From: Streptomyces sp. Ag109_O5-10 | GTDB lineage: Bacteria; Actinomycetota; Actinomycetes; Streptomycetales; Streptomycetaceae | Direction of reading: 5' to 3' | DNA length: 64,000 bases | Assembly: GCF_900105755.1 (NCBI RefSeq) | Contig: NZ_FNTQ01000001.1 | Coordinates: 7,936,001-8,000,000, forward strand | In this document: in pieces, positions 7,876 through 16,984 of the stretch | Numbering within the stretch: position 1 is the stretch's first letter | How the letters are laid out: each line of letters opens with the position of its first letter | Position numbers and translations under genes: made by a program | The notes under the pieces: generated by a model | Database searches by the model: none | What the model saw: the letters and a program-made list of their open reading frames with translations, nothing else | Told to the model about the DNA's origin: nothing

Positions 7876-8721
7876 GTGAACGAATCCATACCCGTCGTCC
7901 GGGTCACCGGGCACGGGACCGCCAAGCTGATGCCCGACGTCGATCGGGAGCGGGCCTGGTTGCTGACCGTCGACGGGGCGCCGCAGTCGTACGTGGACCT
8001 CGACGAGCCGACGCATCTCGAGTTCGAGTACGCCCGGCGGCTCGGGTATGTACTGGACGCCGTGGCGGAGGCCGGTGTGCCACTGGACGTGCTGCATCTC
8101 GGTGGCGGTGCCTGCACGCTTCCCCGGTACGTGGCGGCGACCCGGCCCGGGTCCCGGCAGGACGTCGTGGACGCCGACCGGGAGCTGCTGGAACTGGTCA
8201 CCGAGCATCTGCCGCTGGCGGACGGCACCGGGATCGCCCTGCACGCCGCCGACGCGCGAGGCTGGCTGGAAGCTGCGCCCGCAGGTTCGGCGGACGTGAT
8301 CGTCGCCGACGTCTTCGGCGGGTCCCGCATCCCCGCGCATCTGACCTCGCTGGGGTACGCGAAGGAGGCCCGGCGCGTGCTGCGCGGCGACGGGGTCTAC
8401 CTCGCGAACCTCGCGGACTCCGCCCCCTTCGGCTTCCTGCGCTCCCAACTCGCCACGTTCGGCACCGTCTTCGAGGAACTGGCGCTCATCGCCGAACCCG
8501 GTGTGCTGCGCGGGCGGCGGTTCGGCAACGCCGTGCTCATCGCCTCGCACCGGCCGCTCGACGCCGGCGCGCTGGCCCGCCGTACGGCTGCCGACGCCTT
8601 TCCGGCACGGGTCGAACACGGGCTCGCGCTGCGGGAGTTCGTCGGCGCGGCCCGGCCGGTCGGGGACGCGGACGCCGTACCGTCACCCGAGCCCCCCGGC
8701 GGAGCGTTCGGGATCGGCTGA
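7876..8721 (+). CDS. Spermidine/spermine synthase-like methyltransferase-fold protein
   Basis: A 281-residue protein of the spermidine-synthase-like Rossmann family. The core LHLGGGACTLPRY is the nucleotide-binding loop, DVVDADRELLELV holds the ribose-binding acidic residue, and DVIVADVFGGSRIP is the family's D-x-F catalytic region. It lacks an N-terminal membrane domain. Actinobacterial members are often annotated as spermidine synthase, but polyamine synthesis is not established for this short class. GTG 7876 is preferred (VNESIPVVRV); GGAG is only two bases upstream, so the start is uncertain. Its last 39 bases overlap the convergent MFS gene. Confidence 0.8.
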   Translation: MNESIPVVRVTGHGTAKLMPDVDRERAWLLTVDGAPQSYVDLDEPTHLEFEYARRLGYVLDAVAEAGVPLDVLHLGGGACTLPRYVAATRPGSRQDVVDADRELLELVTEHLPLADGTGIALHAADARGWLEAAPAGSADVIVADVFGGSRIPAHLTSLGYAKEARRVLRGDGVYLANLADSAPFGFLRSQLATFGTVFEELALIAEPGVLRGRRFGNAVLIASHRPLDAGALARRTAADAFPARVEHGLALREFVGAARPVGDADAVPSPEPPGGAFGIG

Positions 8722-10011
8722 GGCGGCCGACGGCCGGGCGGTGACCGGGACCGTGCGGCGGTTGAGGTTGCGCACGTCCGGGACGAGGAGCACCGCGGCC
8801 GTGACGGCGACGACCAGGCCCGCGCAGCCCCACAGCGCCGGACCGCGGCCGAAGGCCTGCTCGGCGGGGCCCGCCAGCGCCGTGGCCAGGGGCAGCAGGG
8901 AGACGGAGCCGAACCAGTCGTAGGCCGAGACCCGGGAGAGCTTCTCCTCGGGGATCTCCTGGTGCAGCGCCGTCATCCAGGAGACGCCGAAGACCTCGAC
9001 CGTCGTGCCCGCCACGAACATCACCGCGCAGAGGACTCCCACGGAGACGGGTACCGCGAGCGCCGCGGAGGGGAGCGCCAGCGGGAAGACGCAGAGGGTG
9101 CCGACGAACAGGAGCCGGCGGGGTCTCCAGCGGGTCATCAGCAGGGCGCCGGCCACCGTACCCGCGCCGAACGCGGCCAGTGCCAGGCCCCACGGGCCCG
9201 GTCCGCCCAGGCTGTCGCGGGCGACCAGCGGGCCGTAGACCGCGTCCGCGGCGCCCACCACCGCGTTCGCGATCGAGAACTGGACGACGATCCCCCACAG
9301 CCAGGGACGGCCCGCGAACTCCCGCCAGCCCTCCCGGAGATCGGCCAGCATCCCCCCGCCGGGGATGCGCGGCGGGATATGGCTGACGTCGAGGAACGAA
9401 CGCAGCGCACCGGCGACCGCGAACGCCGCCGCGTCCACCGCCAGGACCCAGCCGGGGCCCACCGCCGCCACCAGCGCGCCGCCCAGGGCCGCGCCCCCGA
9501 GGGCGGCGCTCTGCATCGCCATCCGGAACACCGCGAACGCACGGCCCGCCTGTTCGCCGCTCACCGAGGACAGCAGCATGCCCTCCGCCGCCGGGCTGAA
9601 GAACGCCTGGCCGGTGCCGCCCAGCGCGGTGAGCATCATCATCTGCCACAGGCGGGGGTCGCCGGTGAGCACGAGGACGGCGAAGGCGCCCTGGGAGAGG
9701 AAGTTGAGGGTGTTCGCCGCGACCATCACGCGGTGGCGGGGGAAACGGTCCGCCACGGCGCCGCCGACGAGCAGGAAAAGCACCAGCGGGAAGGTGCGGG
9801 CTGCGGCCACCAGTCCGACGTCCCCGCCGTCGCCGCCCGCGTCCAGCACCGCGAAGGCGGCGGCGATCAGGGAGCCGTTGGCGCCCAGGCTCGTCACGAT
9901 CGTCGCCGCGGTCAGCAGGCTGTAGTTGCGGCCCGCCCAGGCGGGTCTGCGCAGGCGGGAGGCGGTGCCGGGGGCACCCGGGGGGCCGGGGAAGTCGGAG
10001 GCTGAGGTCAC
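8683..10011 (-). CDS. MFS exporter (EntS/MFS_3-like)
   Basis: A major-facilitator transporter of about 442 residues with some twelve hydrophobic segments, starting at YSLLTAATIVTSLGANGSLIAAAF. The loop-2/3 signature GGAVADRFPRHRV and the repeat LGGAALGGALVAAVGPGWVLAVDAAAF place it in the MFS_3/enterobactin-exporter-like group that usually exports siderophores or drugs. GTG 10011 (VTSASDFPG) is preferred over a TTG 36 bases upstream because the intervening residues are not conserved-looking. The 3' end overlaps the convergent spermidine-synthase-like gene by 39 bases. Cargo unknown. Confidence 0.85.
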   Translation of the reverse strand: MTSASDFPGPPGAPGTASRLRRPAWAGRNYSLLTAATIVTSLGANGSLIAAAFAVLDAGGDGGDVGLVAAARTFPLVLFLLVGGAVADRFPRHRVMVAANTLNFLSQGAFAVLVLTGDPRLWQMMMLTALGGTGQAFFSPAAEGMLLSSVSGEQAGRAFAVFRMAMQSAALGGAALGGALVAAVGPGWVLAVDAAAFAVAGALRSFLDVSHIPPRIPGGGMLADLREGWREFAGRPWLWGIVVQFSIANAVVGAADAVYGPLVARDSLGGPGPWGLALAAFGAGTVAGALLMTRWRPRRLLFVGTLCVFPLALPSAALAVPVSVGVLCAVMFVAGTTVEVFGVSWMTALHQEIPEEKLSRVSAYDWFGSVSLLPLATALAGPAEQAFGRGPALWGCAGLVVAVTAAVLLVPDVRNLNRRTVPVTARPSAASADPERSAGGLG

Positions 10012-10149
10012 CGACCGACTATCCCTGCCGGGAGCCCGCCTTGCCAATCCGATTCCCGGGGGTCCGGCCCCCGGGCGTCCGGGAATCGGATTGCCCGGGG
10101 GTCCGGCCCCTGGGCGTCCGGGCCTTCGCCGTCCGGTCCCCGGCCGCCG

Positions 10150-11148
10150 TCAGCTTCCGGTCGGGGTGCCGTGCAGCCGGACCGTGCTGAGGATCTTCAT
10201 GATCGTCGCCGTGGGGACCTCGCCGCCGACTCCCTTGGCGCCGTAGAAGTCCCACGACACCAGGTCGCCGGCCGAGTTCTCGAAGCCGAAGGTGATCGCC
10301 TTGCCGTCGCTCGCGCACTTGCCCTTCTGCGGGCTGCCCGTCGAACGCGCCCAGGCGTAGGCGCCCTTGAGGCCCGACGCGGTGGTGTAGGCGGTGGCCT
10401 TCTTGTCGTAGGTGATGGTCTTCTTGTCCGGGTACGTGTAGCCGCCGTACACCCACCAGGGGACCTCCGTGACGGCCGCGTCGCCCGGGCTCTTCGCGCC
10501 GCTCTCGCCCTTGGTGCCCACCCCCGCCAGGGACGTGTCCTCGGTCCTGCCGTCCTTGTCGTCGTCGCTCGTGCACCACTTCGACTTGTACTGCGCGGGC
10601 GCCGACATCGTGATGATCGGCTTGCCGCCCTTGTCCTCGAAGCCGATGGATGTGCCCGGGGTGAGGACCTCCCAGTCGGCCGGTACGTCGAAGGCCGTGC
10701 CCCACTTGGGGTTCACGACGGTCTTCCAGCCCGCGATCGTCGGCTTCTCGGTCTCGCCGCCGCGCGGATCGTCGTCCGCCGGCGATGAGGCGGAGGCGCT
10801 GACGGTGGGCGAGTGGCTCACCTGCCGGTTCCCTCCGGTGTCCGCCTTGTCGTCCTTCTTGCCACCGAGGACCAGGAACCCGGTCACCCCGGCCGCCGCC
10901 ACGACGGCCACCGCCGCGATGATCGCGACCAGCTTCGTGCGGTCGCCGCCGCCCCCGCCCTGCGGTGGCCGCGGAGCGCCGGCGGGGCCGGGCGGGCCCC
11001 ACTGCGGCTGCTGCCCGTACCCGCCCTGCGGCGGATACTGCTGGTAGCCGGGCTGCTGATACGGATTCGGCTGCTGGTAACCCGGTTGCTGGTACGGGTT
11101 GCTCTGCGGGTATTGCTCGCCCCCTGGCGGCTGCTGCTCTGGCCACAT
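10150..11148 (-). CDS. Pro/Gln-rich single-pass membrane protein, DUF8017-like
   Basis: A 332-residue protein starting MWPEQQPPGG at 11148. Residues 1 to about 70 are a Pro/Gln/Tyr-rich repeat region (YQQPGYQQPNPYQQPGYQQ). One hydrophobic segment follows, LVAIIAAVAVVAAAGVTGFLVL, then a Ser/Thr/Asp linker and an extracytoplasmic domain of about 190 residues with two Cys (WCTSDDD and GKCASDG). This layout is common in streptomycetes and the outer domain resembles DUF8017. The disordered cytoplasmic tail may mediate polar or multi-protein assembly; function unknown. It is divergent from the thioesterase-fold gene. Confidence 0.75.
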   Translation of the reverse strand: MWPEQQPPGGEQYPQSNPYQQPGYQQPNPYQQPGYQQYPPQGGYGQQPQWGPPGPAGAPRPPQGGGGGDRTKLVAIIAAVAVVAAAGVTGFLVLGGKKDDKADTGGNRQVSHSPTVSASASSPADDDPRGGETEKPTIAGWKTVVNPKWGTAFDVPADWEVLTPGTSIGFEDKGGKPIITMSAPAQYKSKWCTSDDDKDGRTEDTSLAGVGTKGESGAKSPGDAAVTEVPWWVYGGYTYPDKKTITYDKKATAYTTASGLKGAYAWARSTGSPQKGKCASDGKAITFGFENSAGDLVSWDFYGAKGVGGEVPTATIMKILSTVRLHGTPTGS

Positions 11149-11275
11149 GGCTCGTAACCCTAGTGCCGCCCGGTCCGGTCCAGGGCGGGGGCCGTGGCCC
11201 GCCATGACGACCCTCACGAACGATCACGGGAACCGCTCTGGTCAGACCCTGCTACCCGCTAGTAACATAGATGTC

Positions 11276-11728
11276 ATGAGCACTGACCAGATGTCGATCG
11301 GCGAGATGCTCGCCGCCACGGTCCCGATGGTGCGGACCCTCAACCTGGAGTACCTGGAGACCACTCCGGAGCGGGCCGTGCTGTCCCTGCCGGACCAGGG
11401 CGACTTCCACAACCACATCGGCGGCCCGCACGCGGGCGCGATGTTCACCCTCGCCGAGTCCGCGAGCGGCGCGATCGTGATCGCCGCCTTCGGCGACCAG
11501 CTCTCCCGGGCCGTGCCGCTGGCCGTCAGCGCCGAGATCTCCTACAAGAAGGTCGCCCTCGGCCCGGTCAGGGCCACCGCGACCCTGGGCCGCCCGATCG
11601 CGGACGTCGTCGCCGAACTCGACGCGGGCAAGCGTCCCGAGTTTCCGGTCGCCGTCGCCATCACGCGCGAGGACGGCGCGGTCACCGGTGAGATGACCGT
11701 TGTCTGGACGCTGCGTCCCAACGGCTGA
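11276..11728 (+). CDS. Hotdog-fold thioesterase-like protein (DUF4442/PaaI type)
   Basis: A 150-residue single-hotdog protein. The signature FHNHIGGPHAGAMFTLAESA is the hotdog helix with the conserved HxGxxHAGA pattern of PaaI/DUF4442 thioesterases, followed by sheet strands SAEISYKKVALGPVRATA. It probably hydrolyses an acyl-CoA. ATG 11276 is used; TAACAT (11263-11268) seven bases upstream could be a -10 for a near-leaderless message. ATG 11291 is an alternative. It is followed by a very strong hairpin at 11769-11810. Confidence 0.82.
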   Translation: MSTDQMSIGEMLAATVPMVRTLNLEYLETTPERAVLSLPDQGDFHNHIGGPHAGAMFTLAESASGAIVIAAFGDQLSRAVPLAVSAEISYKKVALGPVRATATLGRPIADVVAELDAGKRPEFPVAVAITREDGAVTGEMTVVWTLRPNG

Positions 11729-11768
11729 CCGACCGGCCCGGCGCCGCTGCCGGGCGTCGTTGTCACCT

Positions 11769-11810
11769 GCCGGCCGGGGTGAGGGTCGCCGGACCCTCAC
11801 CCCGGCCGGC
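11769..11810. terminator. Perfect 19-bp stem, bidirectional terminator
   Basis: Bases 11769-11787 and 11792-11810 are exact reverse complements (19 pairs, starting GCCGGCCGGGG) around a GCCG tetraloop. It lies between the convergent thioesterase and galU genes. No U-tract is visible, as is usual in streptomycetes. Confidence 0.85.
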
Positions 11811-11821
11811 GCCGGAGCCGC

Positions 11822-12769
11822 TCAGGCGGCGCGGCTCTCCTCGCGCCCGGCCCCCGGCTCTGCCGGGCCCGCCACGAACTCCTTGAGCCATGCCGTGAAC
11901 TCCGGCCCCAGGTCCGGGCGTTCGCAGGCGAGCCGGACCACCGTGCGCAGGTAGTCGGCCTTGTCGCCGGTGTCGTAGCGCAGTCCGTCGAAGACCACCC
12001 CGTGGACCGTGCCGGCCGCCGCCAGGTCCTGCAGCGCGTCGGTCAGCTGGATCTCGCCGCCGCGGCCGGGGGCGGTCCGCTCCAGGACCTCGAACACCTC
12101 GGGGTCGAGGACGTAGCGGCCGATGACCGCGTAGTTGCCGGGCGCGTCCCGCGGGGACGGCTTCTCCACCAGGCCGGTCACCCGGACCACGCCGTCCTCG
12201 CCGGTCGGCTCGATCGCGGCACAGCCGTACAGGTGGACCTGGGACGGGTCGACCTCCATCAGCGCGACGACACTGCCGTGGTGCCGGTCGCGGACGTCCA
12301 GCATCCGGCGGAGCAGGGTCTCGCGGGCGTCGATCAGGTCGTCGCCGAGGAGCACCGCGAAGGGCTGGCCGCCCACGTGGTGCCGGGCGCACAGCACGGC
12401 GTGGCCGAGACCGAGCGGGTCGCCCTGGCGGATGTGGTGGATGTCGGCGAGCCGAGCGGGGTCGCGTACGGCGTCCAGGCGCACGGTGTCGCCCTTGGCG
12501 GCCAGCGCCCGCTCCAGCTCGAAGGCGTTGTCGAAGTGGTCCTCGATGGCCCGCTTGTGCCGGCCGGTGACCATGAGGATGTCGTCGAGCCCGGCCTGGG
12601 CGGCCTCCTCGACGACGTACTGGATGGCCGGCTTGTCGACGACCGGCAGCATTTCCTTCGGGGTCGCCTTGGTGGCGGGCAGGAACCGGGTGCCGAGCCC
12701 GGCGGCCGGGACGACGGCCTTGCGGACCGGCCGGGGCGACGACGGGGCGGGGGAGTGGGGGGCGATCAT
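11822..12769 (-). CDS. galU: UTP-glucose-1-phosphate uridylyltransferase GalU
   Basis: Makes UDP-glucose from UTP and glucose-1-phosphate for envelope polysaccharides and glycosylation. The nucleotide-binding loop AAGLGTRFLPATKATPKEM, VDKPAIQYVVEEA, LLGDDLID and the distal GLRYDTGDKADYL are all GalU hallmarks, with EKPSP and GGEIQLTDAL intact. ATG 12769 (MIAPHSPAP) gives 315 residues; ATG 12778 is equally possible and the frame stays open further upstream. A link to the glycosyltransferase at 32226 is only conceivable: UDP-glucose is a common GT1 donor. Confidence 0.92.
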   Translation of the reverse strand: MIAPHSPAPSSPRPVRKAVVPAAGLGTRFLPATKATPKEMLPVVDKPAIQYVVEEAAQAGLDDILMVTGRHKRAIEDHFDNAFELERALAAKGDTVRLDAVRDPARLADIHHIRQGDPLGLGHAVLCARHHVGGQPFAVLLGDDLIDARETLLRRMLDVRDRHHGSVVALMEVDPSQVHLYGCAAIEPTGEDGVVRVTGLVEKPSPRDAPGNYAVIGRYVLDPEVFEVLERTAPGRGGEIQLTDALQDLAAAGTVHGVVFDGLRYDTGDKADYLRTVVRLACERPDLGPEFTAWLKEFVAGPAEPGAGREESRAA

Positions 12770-12778
12770 GCGGCACAT

Positions 12779-13186
12779 GCTGGCCCACCGGGATGAGAGA
12801 GGGCCGGGAGAAGCGTGGGAGGCGGCTGTGGAACCCGGCGTTCCGTCCCTGGTCACCCCGGCCGTCCGGGAGTTGGAGATTTCGTGTGCCATCGGGTCCT
12901 GGGCGCACACAAGTTGAACCCCTGCCGCCGCTGAATCCGGGCCGGATGCGGATACCGTCGGTAACTTATCTGAATTCACGCCTTTTTGAACTTCGGTCAC
13001 CTCGACTTCTTGTTTCCCGTGAGGCCTGTGTGCAAAGGTGAGCCACCCCGCGGGAGGGTCCACAGAACGGTACGGCCGGCAGGCCGGCCGCCGTAAGGGA
13101 CCCCAAAAGGTATGCACCAATCGGCACTGCATTCCGTCAGGGCGCCATTTCGCATGCCGTCCTGCGGCCCGGAAGGAAACGGTTCA
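12779..13186. other. Divergent intergenic region galU / lectin gene
   Basis: About 400 bases. The part 12955-13035 is AT-richer than its surroundings (TTATCTGAATTCACGCC, TTTTTGAACTTCGG) and probably contains both promoters; read on the minus strand, TTCAAA and TAAGTT with a 16-base spacer is a candidate galU promoter. An open frame in phase with galU extends across 12770-12900 (MAHEISNSRT...) but lacks a good ribosome-binding site, so it is not included. Confidence 0.45.
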
Positions 13187-15031
13187 GTGCAATCGCCCTA
13201 CCCCCCACGCCCGCCTTACTCGCCCCGTCCAGGTTCGACCCCGGCGGAGTCCGACCGCAATCTCGTCGCCCAGCTCACCGGCGCCCCCGCGGACAGGCAT
13301 CACGCCGTCGCCCTGCTGCTGGCCCGGCACTGGCGTGCCACCTGCGACTACGCCGTGGTCTGCCTCGCCGCGGTCACCCCCACCGCCCAGCTCGTCGCCA
13401 GCGCCGCCTTCGAGCGGGTCCTCGGCCGTCCGGCCGGCGGCGCCCTGCGTCCACAGCTCCTGGTGGCGGTACGCGAGACCGTCCGCGCGTGGGCCGCGGA
13501 CGAGGCCGTATCGGTGGTCGCGCCGGAACTGCGCAAGACCACCGGTGGCCGAGGACTCAGTGCCGCAAGACCCGGCACCCCGGAAAGACGGCAACTCGCC
13601 GAACGTGCTTTCCAGGCCCTTTCGGGGGCCTCGCAATGCCTCCTCTGGCACACCGAGGTCGAAGCCGAACCCATAAACATACCCGCTGGTCTGCTGGGTG
13701 TCGACACCGCTACCGCGACGGCCGCCCTGGGCCAGGCCCGCGAACAATTCAGGACCGGATTGGTGCGCGCCCACCGGGAACTCGCGCCCTCGCAGGAATG
13801 CCGCTTCTACAACCGGCTGCTCGATGTCCCCATTCGCCGGGGCGGCGCTCTGCTCCCCGATGTGCAGCGGCATCTCACCGAGTGCCGCTACTGCCGGCAC
13901 GCCGCCGAACAACTCAGCCATTTCGACGGCGGCCTCGAGGTGCTGCTCGCCGAGACCGTGCTCGGCTGGGGCGCCCGCCGCTATCTCGACTCGCGGCCCG
14001 GACCCGGCGGGGTCGCCGAGGCCCGGCCGGCCGGAGGCGAGGCCGCGGCCGAGGCCTCGCCTCCGGCCACGGCTCCCGGCGGACGGCACCGCACCGCGGC
14101 CGGGAGCGGACGGCGCACGGTCCTGCTGGCCGGTGCCGGCCTGGTCTCCCTCGCCCTCCTCGCCACCGTGCTGGTGGCCAAGGGCTGGTCCGACGACAAC
14201 GGCGTCCCCCGCTCCGGTACGGCCACTTGGGGAGCCCCCAGCGCCGGCACCACCGGCTCCGGCCCCGCCGTGAACCCGCCCTCCACGGGCTCCGCGTCCC
14301 CGGCCTCGGTGGGCGAGCCCGTCGAGATCGCGCACGGCAGGCTGCGCAGCCTCGACACCGGGCGCTGCCTCGACGTGCGCGGCGGCCAGGTGCGGACCGG
14401 GGCGGAACTGCTGCTAGGCCTGTGTTCGGACGCCGGGTCCCAGCAGTGGTCGTACCAGGACGACGGCATGCTGCGCAGCGCGCTCGACCCCACCCTCTGC
14501 CTCGCCGCCGACCCCGGTGCGCGCAGAGTCGTGGTCTCCTACTGCCTGGTGCACGCGGGGGAGGTGTCCTACGACCTGACGGTGCGCGGCGAGCTCCTGC
14601 TCCGCTGGGACAAGGACCTCGCGCTGGCCGCGGACGGCACGCGCGTGGTCGTGGCCGGGCGGAACGGATCGGTGCGCCAGCGATGGGAGTTGGAGGCCGG
14701 GAGCGGCGGTCCGGCGCAGACGCCCGACTCGCCTGGCGCCACGCTCCCCGCACCGCCCGGGCCCCGGAGGGCCGGGCCGACGGGAATCCCCGCGCAGCCG
14801 CCCGCTCCGCAGGAGCGGTCCGCCGAACCGGGCGAGCCGTACGGCACGCGGGTCGCACAGGCCGCGGACCGGCACCCTCCTGTCTCCGCCACACCGACCA
14901 CGCCCGGCGAACCCGTCGGCGCGCGATCGGCATCGGTCGGCGACGTCCTGCACTCCGTACCGACGACCATGACGGACGTCCTGGACTCCGTACCGGCCGT
15001 CGTGAACGGGGTGGGTGGCCTGCTCGGCTGA
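13187..15031 (+). CDS. Membrane protein: sigma-factor-like N-terminus, zinc-finger, TM helix, ricin-type lectin
   Basis: A 614-residue mosaic. GTG 13187 has GGAAGGA about nine bases upstream. Residues 20-200 are helical and look like a decayed sigma-70 region (RHHAVALLLARHWRATCDYAVVCL). Around residues 200-245 lies a Cys/His cluster (ECRFYNRLL..., RHLTECRYCRHAAEQL) like the anti-sigma zf-HC2 HxxxCxxC motif. One TM helix follows near residue 312 (VLLAGAGLVSLALLATVLVA), a Pro/Thr linker, then an extracellular ricin-B trefoil (residues about 380-500: GRCLDVRGG, QQWSYQDDGMLRS, ALDPTLCLAA). The C-terminus is a Pro-rich tail. It probably senses or binds surface carbohydrate; signalling is inference. 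Confidence 0.75.
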   Translation: MQSPYPPRPPYSPRPGSTPAESDRNLVAQLTGAPADRHHAVALLLARHWRATCDYAVVCLAAVTPTAQLVASAAFERVLGRPAGGALRPQLLVAVRETVRAWAADEAVSVVAPELRKTTGGRGLSAARPGTPERRQLAERAFQALSGASQCLLWHTEVEAEPINIPAGLLGVDTATATAALGQAREQFRTGLVRAHRELAPSQECRFYNRLLDVPIRRGGALLPDVQRHLTECRYCRHAAEQLSHFDGGLEVLLAETVLGWGARRYLDSRPGPGGVAEARPAGGEAAAEASPPATAPGGRHRTAAGSGRRTVLLAGAGLVSLALLATVLVAKGWSDDNGVPRSGTATWGAPSAGTTGSGPAVNPPSTGSASPASVGEPVEIAHGRLRSLDTGRCLDVRGGQVRTGAELLLGLCSDAGSQQWSYQDDGMLRSALDPTLCLAADPGARRVVVSYCLVHAGEVSYDLTVRGELLLRWDKDLALAADGTRVVVAGRNGSVRQRWELEAGSGGPAQTPDSPGATLPAPPGPRRAGPTGIPAQPPAPQERSAEPGEPYGTRVAQAADRHPPVSATPTTPGEPVGARSASVGDVLHSVPTTMTDVLDSVPAVVNGVGGLLG

Positions 15032-15219
15032 CGGCGGACCGGTACGACGTCCGGGCTGGTCGCGGTGGTGCGCGGTGCGTGGCGGTCGCGCGTCCTGAGC
15101 CGCTCCGGCTGCATGCGGCCCGGTCGGGCCGGGAGCCGTGTCGCGATGTGGCGTTAGTCTGCTGTCCGCGCCGTTGCCCGCGTCGCGCGGACAGCTTTCG
15201 ACAGGATCAGGACGGAACC

Positions 15220-15870
15220 ATGCCGGGAGAGATCTCGCCCACCGGGAAGCGGCCCGGGCCCGGCCCCGGCTCGCCGCCCGAGCTGCGGGCCTCGCACGCC
15301 GACCGGGACCGGGTGGTGGACGTGCTGCGTATCGCGGCCGGGGACGGCCTGCTGACCGCGGACGAGTTGGACGAGCGCCTGGAAGCCGCCCTGTCGGCGC
15401 GGACTCTCAGCGAACTGGCCACGCTCACCGCCGACTTGCCGCCCGTTTCGGCCGCGTTCGGGGCGCTCGGAGCGGAAGTCAAGGACGTGGTGCGGATCGA
15501 ACAGGTCCACAGTGGAGCCATCGAGCGCACGGGGCGCTGGGTGGTACCGCGCAGGTTGGAGCTCGCCGTGACGTACTGCGCGGTGACGCTCGACTTCACG
15601 GATGCCGTGATCACGCACGACACCCTGCGGATCGACGTGGCCATGACGGGGAAGACGCTGACGCTGATCACGAGGCCGGGCATCCTGGTCGACACCGACG
15701 GTCTGCAACTGGTGCACACCAAGGCCAAGTACCGTCAGCCGCCCGCTAGTCCGGGAACGCCGGTCACTCTGCGCGTGGAACTGGCCGGCCAGAAGGCCCA
15801 CGGCCGTGTCGTGGTGCGGCCCCCGCGACGGACTGTGGCGCAGTGGCTGCTGCGCAGGTCCGGGTCATGA
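15220..15870 (+). CDS. DUF1707 domain protein
   Basis: A 216-residue protein. Residues about 23-75 form the DUF1707 helical domain (ELRASHADRDRVVDVLRIA, then GLLTADELDERLEAALSART), common in actinobacteria and thought to mediate protein interactions. The C-terminal half is beta-rich (RRLELAVTYCAVTLDFTDAV) like the DUF2154/LiaF cell-wall-stress domain. ATG 15220 follows GGACGGAACC. A TAGTCT hexamer near 15156 may be its -10. Its last six bases overlap the convergent membrane protein gene. Function unknown. Confidence 0.82.
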   Translation: MPGEISPTGKRPGPGPGSPPELRASHADRDRVVDVLRIAAGDGLLTADELDERLEAALSARTLSELATLTADLPPVSAAFGALGAEVKDVVRIEQVHSGAIERTGRWVVPRRLELAVTYCAVTLDFTDAVITHDTLRIDVAMTGKTLTLITRPGILVDTDGLQLVHTKAKYRQPPASPGTPVTLRVELAGQKAHGRVVVRPPRRTVAQWLLRRSGS

Positions 15871-16896
15871 GCTGGTTGCCGGGGTCGGGCTCTGCTTGGC
15901 GGCGCGGAAGGCCAGCAGGAATGCGGATGCCGCGGCCCACAGGACGAGTGTCGCCAGTGGGCCGAGGACGTGGGAGCCGCCGAAGTAGCTGAGGTCGGCG
16001 ATGGCGCGGACGGCGGCGCCGGGCGGCAGCAGCTCCGACAGGGCGCGGGCGCCGCTCGGCATCAGGTTGATGCCGATGGTGGCGCCGCTGGTGGAGTTTC
16101 CGACGGTCAGCAGCAACAGGGTGGCGAGGGGGATGCCGAGCGGGCCGACGTAGGTGGCCAGCATCTTCGTGGTGAAGGCCGCGGCGGCGGCCAGCAGGGC
16201 CAGGACGAAGGCGAGCGGCAGGTAGGGGGCGGGAACGGCGCCGAGAACGGGGCCGGCGATCGCTGCCGCGACCAGGCCGGAGGCCGCGGCGAACGCGGCC
16301 ATCAGGGCGAAGCGGTGCCGGAGCTTGAGCAGGCCGCTCAGTCCCACGACGTTCTGGGCGAGGGCGAAGCCGGAGAGGGTCACTCCGAAGGAGACGTAGA
16401 ACCCGGCCAGGCCCCGGGCGTCGTACCGGGCGAGCGGCACCAGGTCGGAGACGCCGAGGTGCCGGTCGGCGCCGTGCGCGTAGGCCGTGGCGAGCTTGGT
16501 GACCGCGCTGGTCGTCGACAGGCCGTTCGCGCTCGCGACGTCGAGTTCGAGGCCCTTGCCGTGCGGGCCGCTGCCGAGCACGGCCACGACGTCGCGGTGA
16601 CGCAGCGCGTCGCGGGCCTCGGTGGCCGAGTGGGCGCGCCAGACGTCGAGCGAGTCCCCCATGGCCTGCTGGACCTTGTCCGCCAGCTTGGGAGTCGTGA
16701 CCGCCACGGGGATCCGGTGGGGCTGGGGATCGCGCGTGAGCCCGATGTAGCAGCTGACGAAGGCCGAGACGATGACCAGGCCGATCAGGAACGGCTGCAG
16801 CCACACCCGGACCGGACGCCGACGCCTGTGCTGCGCGGGGTGGGGCGGGTGGGACTGGGGCGGGTGGGGCTTGGGACGCACTCGGGGTTTCTCCAT
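15865..16896 (-). CDS. YhgE/Pip or DUF3533-like multi-pass membrane protein
   Basis: A 343-residue membrane protein. A basic Pro-rich cytoplasmic start (MEKPRVRPKPHPP) precedes one TM helix (FLIGLVIVSAFVSCYIGLT), an outer domain of about 110 residues (IPVAVTTPKLADKVQQAM...) and five or six C-terminal TM helices beginning GLAGFYVSFGVTLSGFALA. This one-plus-many layout is the ABC-2/YhgE-Pip type seen in phage-receptor-like and export proteins. No ATPase is encoded nearby. ATG 16896 is used. It lies downstream of, and in the same direction as, the flavin reductase gene. Confidence 0.68.
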   Translation of the reverse strand: MEKPRVRPKPHPPQSHPPHPAQHRRRRPVRVWLQPFLIGLVIVSAFVSCYIGLTRDPQPHRIPVAVTTPKLADKVQQAMGDSLDVWRAHSATEARDALRHRDVVAVLGSGPHGKGLELDVASANGLSTTSAVTKLATAYAHGADRHLGVSDLVPLARYDARGLAGFYVSFGVTLSGFALAQNVVGLSGLLKLRHRFALMAAFAAASGLVAAAIAGPVLGAVPAPYLPLAFVLALLAAAAAFTTKMLATYVGPLGIPLATLLLLTVGNSTSGATIGINLMPSGARALSELLPPGAAVRAIADLSYFGGSHVLGPLATLVLWAAASAFLLAFRAAKQSPTPATSS

Positions 16897-16984
16897 GACA
16901 TGTGGTGGAACGACGGGAGCGGGAGTGTGTGGGGGAGGGCTGGGGGCCGGGGTGATCAGTGGCCCTGTGGTCGGCGGCGGCCGC

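Noticed and set aside
12770..13132. N-terminal extension of galU (frame open with MAHEISNSRT and further upstream)
   Set aside because: GalU homology starts just after MIAPHSP; the extension has no strong ribosome-binding site and lower third-position GC near 12950-13030.
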